Shown here: one piece after another, positions 15,600 to 20,272 of the stretch
Position numbering within the stretch: position 1 is the first letter of the stretch
Layout: every line of letters starts with the position of its first letter
Origin: Mesotaenium endlicherianum
Taxonomy: Eukaryota; Streptophyta; Zygnematophyceae; Zygnematales; Mesotaeniaceae
DNA: 20,272 nucleotides
Direction of reading: 5' to 3'
Assembly (NCBI GenBank): GCA_009602735.1
Contig: WELA01000334.1
Coordinates: 1 to 20,272 of the forward strand
Notes under the pieces: model-generated
What the model was told of the DNA's origin: nothing
Databases searched by the model: none
The model's input: only the letters and a program-made list of their open reading frames with translations
Program-made: the position numbers and the translations under genes

Positions 15600-16757
15600 T
15601 TAGTGTGCAGTACTTGCTTCCAGCAGCATGAATGCTGTGCGCGGGTGAATGCTCACCAACCTGTTACGCAGAAAACCGCCTTCGCAATCTGCCAGCACCG
15701 CTTTTATTTCTGCCAGCACCGATAAGGCGATCTCTTCTGCTGCCTCTGCACCGATATCAAGACCTGTTGGACCATGTATAACTGCACTTTGTTCATCGCC
15801 TATATGAATGCCCTGTTCCTGAAATGCAGCCATCATGCGCTCCAATCGTTTCTTTGGTCCCAGGGTACCAATGTATCTGCATTGCATGGGCAGGAGCAGC
15901 TCCAGCATGGCCAGGTCGTAATTATAATTGTGCGTCATCAACACAAAAACAGTTCTTGGATCTATTGTTATTTGCTTGATAATGGTTGCAGGCTCTCCAA
16001 CAATGATCTTGTGCACGTTGGGAAAACGTTGTGTGTTGGCATGTGTAGCCCTTCCATCTGCTATTGTTACCTGCCAGCCCAAAACAGCAGCCATTGCTGT
16101 CATGGGCAAAGCATCGTTGCCTGCTCCAACAAGGATCAATGAAACAGGCGGCTGCAACAGTTCAATGAAGGCGGTAAGGTTATTACCTTCGGGGTATTGT
16201 TTGTGCAACGAAGTTTTGCGGGCCAGCACAGACGCCGCATCTTCCTGTACAGCGTTTTTGAGATTCTTATCGTTGATGGAACTGTATGTATTTTCTCCAT
16301 TGAAAAAGAAACAGGTTCCTGGCTGGCGACCATGATAGTCTTGCAATGAAAAGAGCGTAACTACCACGGCATCTTTCCGCTGCAAAAAACATTTCTCCAA
16401 TAGGGCGATGGGGTGATTGGCTTGCATGGGATCAATGGGTTCAAATAAAATATGAACAATACCATTACAGCCCAGCTGCACGCCAAACTCTACATCGTCT
16501 TCGTGCAGTGTATTGTAGGTAACCAGTTTGTTTTGTTGCTGGTTGATGGCGAGCAATGCTTTTTTCAAAGCATCACCTTCAAGGCATCCGCCGCTGATGG
16601 CGCCGGTGATTTTTCCGTTGTCTTCCACCAGCATGCGCGCACCCGGTCTGCGGTAGGAAGAACCTTCCACATGCACAACAGTTGCCAGGGCCATCTGCCG
16701 GCCGTTGGACTGCGCTTCTTTGAACGCGGTGAGGATATCGCTTATTTCTTTCGTCAT
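15600..16757 (-). CDS. xdhC: XdhC/CoxI-family molybdenum cofactor maturation protein
   Basis: A 385-residue cytosolic protein. The N-terminal XdhC_CoxI domain shows EGSSYRRPGARMLV (about 31-44) and GAISGGCLEGD (about 52-62), including the conserved Cys-containing motif. The C-terminal Rossmann domain starts at LILVGAGNDALPM (about 208-220) and continues with VLMTHNYNYDLAML, RYIGTLGPKKRLERM and GLDIGAEAAEEIALSVLAEI. In the family XdhC binds the molybdenum cofactor, helps its sulfuration and inserts it into the hydroxylase apoprotein. The gene follows the large subunit by 16 bases and precedes mocA by 11, so the three are transcribed together. The large subunit carries a Tat signal, so cofactor loading by XdhC would have to take place before export. 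Confidence 0.92.
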   Translation of the reverse strand: MTKEISDILTAFKEAQSNGRQMALATVVHVEGSSYRRPGARMLVEDNGKITGAISGGCLEGDALKKALLAINQQQNKLVTYNTLHEDDVEFGVQLGCNGIVHILFEPIDPMQANHPIALLEKCFLQRKDAVVVTLFSLQDYHGRQPGTCFFFNGENTYSSINDKNLKNAVQEDAASVLARKTSLHKQYPEGNNLTAFIELLQPPVSLILVGAGNDALPMTAMAAVLGWQVTIADGRATHANTQRFPNVHKIIVGEPATIIKQITIDPRTVFVLMTHNYNYDLAMLELLLPMQCRYIGTLGPKKRLERMMAAFQEQGIHIGDEQSAVIHGPTGLDIGAEAAEEIALSVLAEIKAVLADCEGGFLRNRLVSIHPRTAFMLLEASTAH

Positions 16758-16773
16758 GGTATAACGAACAATG

Positions 16774-18942
16774 TTAAATCGCGGCCATGCTGAAAGGAAG
16801 TTTTCTTATCCGCTTGCCTGTGAGGTCATAAATGGCATTGGTAAGTGCAGGCGCAAAAGGAGGCAGTCCGGGTTCGCCCACGCCACCTGCATCTGCGCTA
16901 TTCTCCATGATATGTACTTCAACAGGAGGCACATCGCTTATACGCGGCATATTGTATGCGTAAAAATTTTTTTGAACTACCATCCCATTGTCGAATGTGA
17001 TCTCGTGTATGGTAGCAGCGCCGAGGGCCATCACGATACTTCCTTCCACCTGTGCTTTGATCGTATCGGGGTTTACATACCAGCCGCAATCGATCACGGC
17101 CCATACCTGGTCGATCTTTATTTTTCCATCGGCCTGCCGCGATATTTTTACCACCTGGCCTACGGTAGTGCCAAAACATTCGGTGATGGCTACGCCATAT
17201 CCTTTTTTCCTGTTCTTCCAGCCCGATACTTCTTCCAGTTTGTTGATCAGTTGCTGGCAGCGTTCTTCTTTTGCATATTGTTTCCTGAACACCAACGGAT
17301 CTTTTCCTGCTGCAATGGCCAGTTCATCCATAAAACTTTCATACGCAAATCCATTGGTGGAAGCATACACCGAACGCCACCAGAGCGGAGGGACGGGTGT
17401 TTCAAAAGGCACATCTGCAAAACTGATGTTTTGAATGTTATCGTAGTAAGCTTTGAGAAATCCTTCGGTGGTGCTTCCGTTGGGTTTATCCTTCGGCGCT
17501 CCCTGCCAATGCCCTATATTTTGTCCGGCAAACCGTACTTTGAAAGCATCGATCTCACCATTGGTAACCACACCTTCGCAACGGTAACAGATGCCGGGCC
17601 GGTATGGGCCCTGGGTCATATCATCTTCGCGTGTCCACACTACTTGCACAGGCCCTTTTATCTCTTTTGAAATAACGGCCGCCTCGTGCGGGTAATCCAT
17701 GAAAGCTTTCCGCCCGAATCCTCCACCCAGGAAAGTCATGTTAACGATCACTTTTTCCTTTGGTAGTCCCAGGTCCTTGCTCACATAATCCTGTATCCAG
17801 TCGGGCGCCTGTATCGGCCCCCAGATCTCGATCTGATCTCCCTGGTAATGCGCTACACAGTTCAAAGGTTCCAGGCAACTGTGCGACTGGTAGGGCGTTT
17901 CATACAGCACATCGATCTTCTTTTGCGCCTGTTCAATGATGGGGGTCGGGTCTCCTTTTTTGCGGAACGACAAACCTTCCTGTGTGTTCAAAATGGTTTT
18001 CATGCGGCTGTAGAGGTCTTCCGTGCTCACATGATCAAACCCGCTGTCATCCCATTCTACTTTCAACGCTTTTTTTCCCTGCAAAGCAGCCCATGTGGAA
18101 TTAGCTACTACTGCTACGCCTTCACGAAAAGTATTGTGAACACCCATGCGTACTTTGAAAACATGTGTAACGCCTGGTATTTTACGGGTATCCGTATCGT
18201 CGAAGCTTTTTACTTTTCCAAGGAAGCGTGGATTGCGCTCTACCATGGCATAGAGCATACCCGGAATTTTTTTATCCAGTCCGAACACCGCTGTTCCGCT
18301 TGTTTTCAAAGCAGTGTCCTGCCGGTGCAGCGGTTTACGGATCAATTTATATTCCGAAGTTTTTTTGAGTGTCACGTTTTTGGGCGCCGGTAATTTCGAT
18401 GCATCCACTACCAGTTCGCCATAGTGTAATTTTCTGCCTGAAGATTTGTGTATAACGGAACCGGCTTCTGCATGGCATTCCGAAGCCGGCACATTCCATT
18501 TGGCTGCTGCTGCTGCTATCAACATTTCGCGTGCTGTTGCGCTGAGGTTCAATAAATGCTTATAAGAACCGCGGATGGTGGAGCTGCCGCCTGTTATTTG
18601 GTTACCGTATTTTTCTTTGTTGCCTTTGGCGAATATGATGTTGACGTCGTTGAGGTTCACTTCCAGTTCTTCTGCAATGATCTGGGGTATCGATTGATAA
18701 ACACCCTGTCCCATTTCTGCACGATGGCTTACGAGCGTCACTTTTCCGGAAGTATCTATGTATATCCAGGAATTCATCTCAATACCGAATTGCTCCGCTT
18801 CCGCCTGGTTGATGATCTTTGGCGCTTCAGCGCTTGCCGGGAAATAAAAACCCAGGCAGAGCGCGGCCCCGGTGAGGCCGGATGATCTGAGAAAATCCCT
18901 TCTCGATATGTTTTTAGGACTGGCTGGCACAGACATATACAA
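16774..18942 (-). CDS. Tat-exported molybdopterin-binding subunit of a molybdenum hydroxylase (isoquinoline 1-oxidoreductase beta / aldehyde oxidase type)
   Basis: A 722-residue catalytic subunit of the xanthine dehydrogenase family, COG1529 type. The N-terminus SRRDFLRSSG (R14-R15) plus a hydrophobic stretch is a twin-arginine signal, so the holoenzyme is exported folded. Visible cofactor and active-site motifs are MGQGVYQSIPQII, GGSSTIRGSY, LGGGFGRKAF, and near the end GVGEPGLPPFAPALTNA, with the catalytic base Glu at about E690. The length fits the IorB group, in which one polypeptide holds both molybdopterin lobes. The start is taken as ATG 18942 with a second ATG two codons later. It lies 26 bases after the cytochrome gene. 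The substrate (N-heterocycle, aldehyde or other) cannot be inferred from sequence. Confidence 0.93.
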   Translation of the reverse strand: MYMSVPASPKNISRRDFLRSSGLTGAALCLGFYFPASAEAPKIINQAEAEQFGIEMNSWIYIDTSGKVTLVSHRAEMGQGVYQSIPQIIAEELEVNLNDVNIIFAKGNKEKYGNQITGGSSTIRGSYKHLLNLSATAREMLIAAAAAKWNVPASECHAEAGSVIHKSSGRKLHYGELVVDASKLPAPKNVTLKKTSEYKLIRKPLHRQDTALKTSGTAVFGLDKKIPGMLYAMVERNPRFLGKVKSFDDTDTRKIPGVTHVFKVRMGVHNTFREGVAVVANSTWAALQGKKALKVEWDDSGFDHVSTEDLYSRMKTILNTQEGLSFRKKGDPTPIIEQAQKKIDVLYETPYQSHSCLEPLNCVAHYQGDQIEIWGPIQAPDWIQDYVSKDLGLPKEKVIVNMTFLGGGFGRKAFMDYPHEAAVISKEIKGPVQVVWTREDDMTQGPYRPGICYRCEGVVTNGEIDAFKVRFAGQNIGHWQGAPKDKPNGSTTEGFLKAYYDNIQNISFADVPFETPVPPLWWRSVYASTNGFAYESFMDELAIAAGKDPLVFRKQYAKEERCQQLINKLEEVSGWKNRKKGYGVAITECFGTTVGQVVKISRQADGKIKIDQVWAVIDCGWYVNPDTIKAQVEGSIVMALGAATIHEITFDNGMVVQKNFYAYNMPRISDVPPVEVHIMENSADAGGVGEPGLPPFAPALTNAIYDLTGKRIRKLPFSMAAI

Positions 18943-18968
18943 TATCTTTTAGTGGATGAAGGTTATTA

Positions 18969-19601
18969 TCATTGTTTGGGAGCATAGGCTCCTTTTTTAA
19001 TCCAGGTGGTCCATGCTTTGGTAAATTTCTCATGGCTCATCGGCGGCAGCGAGCGGCCCTCACCGGGGCTCCATGCTGCTAACACCAAACCATCATGGGC
19101 ATGTTCCAATAACTGGTTGAGGTTTTTATTACCGTTTTGTTTTGGATCTATGAGTTGTTTGGCCAATTGATGTGCCGACCTGCCCTGGAATACCATTTTC
19201 ATATTAGCGGGGGGCAGGTGCCAGTTCGGATTACCCGGTGGTGTATGCACGCCGACTGTATTCTCTGGTTGATGGCAATTCGCGCATTTCATAGCATAAA
19301 GACCTTTGCCATCGGCTCCTCTCTTGGGGAACATGGTATGCAGGTGGCTGTCGTCGCCCTGCAACGGAACATCTCCCGAGGGATGGCAGTTCATGCAACG
19401 GGGACTCATGAGCACTTGATATACTTGCATAAAAGCTTTCACCGATTCAACGCTATCCCTATTGTTGTATTTGCTATTTGTTGCACTGTAGTTATTGAAC
19501 CCGGAACTTACCACTGCAATTACCGAAAGCATGATCAATAAAACAGTAGCCGTTTTTACAGGCTGGAAATAATGCGCTTTATGTTCCGAATGTTGTTTCA
19601 T
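18969..19601 (-). CDS. Membrane-anchored di-heme c-type cytochrome, partner of the molybdenum hydroxylase
   Basis: A 210-residue protein with an N-terminal hydrophobic segment (about 17-34, TATVLLIMLSVIAVVSSGF) that may be an uncleaved anchor or signal. Two CXXCH heme-binding sites are present: CMNCH (69-73) and CANCH (106-110). Several Met residues in the middle (AMKC, ANMKMVF) and near the C-terminus could serve as axial ligands. It sits between the 2Fe-2S subunit (65-base gap) and the molybdopterin subunit (26-base gap). Similar proteins in Bacteroidota operons are sometimes labelled isoquinoline 1-oxidoreductase subunit. The probable role is to carry electrons from the Fe-S subunit to the respiratory chain in the periplasm; this is inferred from context. 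Confidence 0.85.
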   Translation of the reverse strand: MKQHSEHKAHYFQPVKTATVLLIMLSVIAVVSSGFNNYSATNSKYNNRDSVESVKAFMQVYQVLMSPRCMNCHPSGDVPLQGDDSHLHTMFPKRGADGKGLYAMKCANCHQPENTVGVHTPPGNPNWHLPPANMKMVFQGRSAHQLAKQLIDPKQNGNKNLNQLLEHAHDGLVLAAWSPGEGRSLPPMSHEKFTKAWTTWIKKGAYAPKQ

Positions 19602-19666
19602 AAAGTATAAATGAATTTCACAGTATCAAATTTGTATTCAAAACTGTACCAGTCGATGTTCATGCA

Positions 19667-20131
19667 CTAGCTTCCTTTTTGCTGCATCTCTGCCGCCAGG
19701 TGAATGGCTTTTCGGATGCGCAGATAGGTACCGCACCGGCAAATATTGCCTGCCATGGCATCGTCGATATCCTTGTCGGTAGGATGGGGATTTTCCCTGA
19801 GCAGCACCGCTGCCGACATCAACTGGCCTGAATGGCAATACCCGCATTGCGGCACATCAATTTCGGCCCAGGCCTGTTGTAGCGGATGGTTGTTGGCTTC
19901 CGATAAACCTTCGATGGTGATTACTTTTTGACCTTCGGCACGCTTGACTTTCGTAACACAGGAGCGAACGGCTTCCCCGTTCAGGTGAACGGTGCAGGCG
20001 CCACACTGGGCTACGCCGCAGCCATATTTGGTGCCGGTAAGTCCCAGCACATCCCGTATGACCCATAATAATGGCATATCCGGATCTACATCTACCTCAT
20101 AGTTGTGCCGGTTTACGTTTAATGAAATCAT
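19667..20131 (-). CDS. 2Fe-2S iron-sulfur subunit of the molybdenum hydroxylase (IorA/CoxS type)
   Basis: A 154-residue small subunit that holds two 2Fe-2S clusters. The plant-ferredoxin-type cluster ligands are C38, C43, C46 ([10 protein letters not shown]) and C58. The second cluster, in the C-terminal helical domain, uses C96 and C99 (QCGYCHSG) and C131 and C133 (NICRCGTY). It is the first gene of the operon and has no signal peptide, as expected for a subunit that is carried out together with the Tat-tagged large subunit. It passes electrons from the molybdenum centre; no FAD subunit gene follows, so the acceptor is presumably the neighbouring cytochrome. Upstream (20132-20272) I see no convincing promoter; TATCTTTA near 20165-20172 on the minus strand is one base off the -7 consensus but lacks a -33 TTG. 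Confidence 0.95.
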   Translation of the reverse strand: MISLNVNRHNYEVDVDPDMPLLWVIRDVLGLTGTKYGCGVAQCGACTVHLNGEAVRSCVTKVKRAEGQKVITIEGLSEANNHPLQQAWAEIDVPQCGYCHSGQLMSAAVLLRENPHPTDKDIDDAMAGNICRCGTYLRIRKAIHLAAEMQQKGS

Positions 20132-20272
20132 ATGCGATGAATATTACTGTAAGAGATGCCTATAAAGATATTTTTTCTTTGCCACTCTTTTATTACAATA
20201 GTCCGGTAAGAAAATAGATGTGGGAATGTGGAAAAGTCGCACACAATAAAAGGTAAAAGAAAAGGGATATGT

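Noticed and set aside
16771..17670. Plus-strand frame of 299 codons
   Set aside because: Antisense to the molybdopterin subunit, which has full cofactor and active-site motifs; the antisense translation has no domain.
1..20272. CRISPR arrays, tRNA/rRNA genes, phage genes or a defence island
   Set aside because: No regularly spaced repeats, cloverleaf sequence, structural phage genes or defence proteins could be seen; the only TA-related gene is the broken PIN gene at the left edge.

Overview
The window looks like a piece of a Bacteroidota chromosome, most likely a member of the Chitinophagaceae. This is an inference. It rests on the TonB-plug/PF14905-type outer-membrane barrel, the LytS/LytTR pair, the protein style, the lack of Shine-Dalgarno sequences, and promoters with the Bacteroidota TTG-N20-TAnnTTTG form. 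There are no rRNA, tRNA or CRISPR features.

Layout. 1-605 is a decayed edge: a PIN-domain toxin gene broken near its N-terminus, then a 36-codon scar of a carbon-nitrogen hydrolase that keeps only its two ends. 583-2595 (minus strand) holds an ArsR-type repressor, an SRPBCC/AHSA1 protein and a Tat-exported HisC-like aminotransferase. The ArsR promoter (2616-2646) is bracketed by two mirror-image palindromic operators. 2785-4538 (plus) is a translationally coupled LytS-type sensor kinase and LytTR response regulator, followed at 4655 by a large outer-membrane beta-barrel protein with a hairpin terminator. 7365-7943 is a SAM-dependent methyltransferase with a TTG start. 8089-8334 (minus) is a small XRE regulator whose promoter, palindromic operator and start codon overlap. 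8447-9456 is an apparently intact IS982-family element.

9587-14835 (plus) is a glycan-degradation pair. It consists of a secreted GH51 alpha-L-arabinofuranosidase and a 1079-residue secreted protein with two GH43 domains followed by a GH27 alpha-galactosidase-like domain. The second GH43 domain appears to have lost the segment that carries the catalytic acid. The likely target is an arabinose- and galactose-decorated plant polysaccharide such as arabinan or arabinogalactan. A remnant of a DUF1259 (LppY/LpqO-like) gene lies at 14842-14987.

14980-20131 (minus) is a molybdenum-hydroxylase operon. In transcription order it has a 2Fe-2S subunit, a membrane-anchored di-heme c-type cytochrome, a Tat-exported molybdopterin subunit, XdhC (cofactor sulfuration/insertion) and a MocA-like cytidylyltransferase. 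There is no FAD subunit, so electrons probably pass from the Fe-S clusters to the cytochrome and on to the respiratory chain. The substrate cannot be read from the sequence.

The strongest points for a second look are the catalytically incomplete second GH43 domain inside the three-enzyme fusion, the two compact operator/promoter arrangements, and the two short gene remnants, each of which overlaps the 3' end of a converging intact gene.
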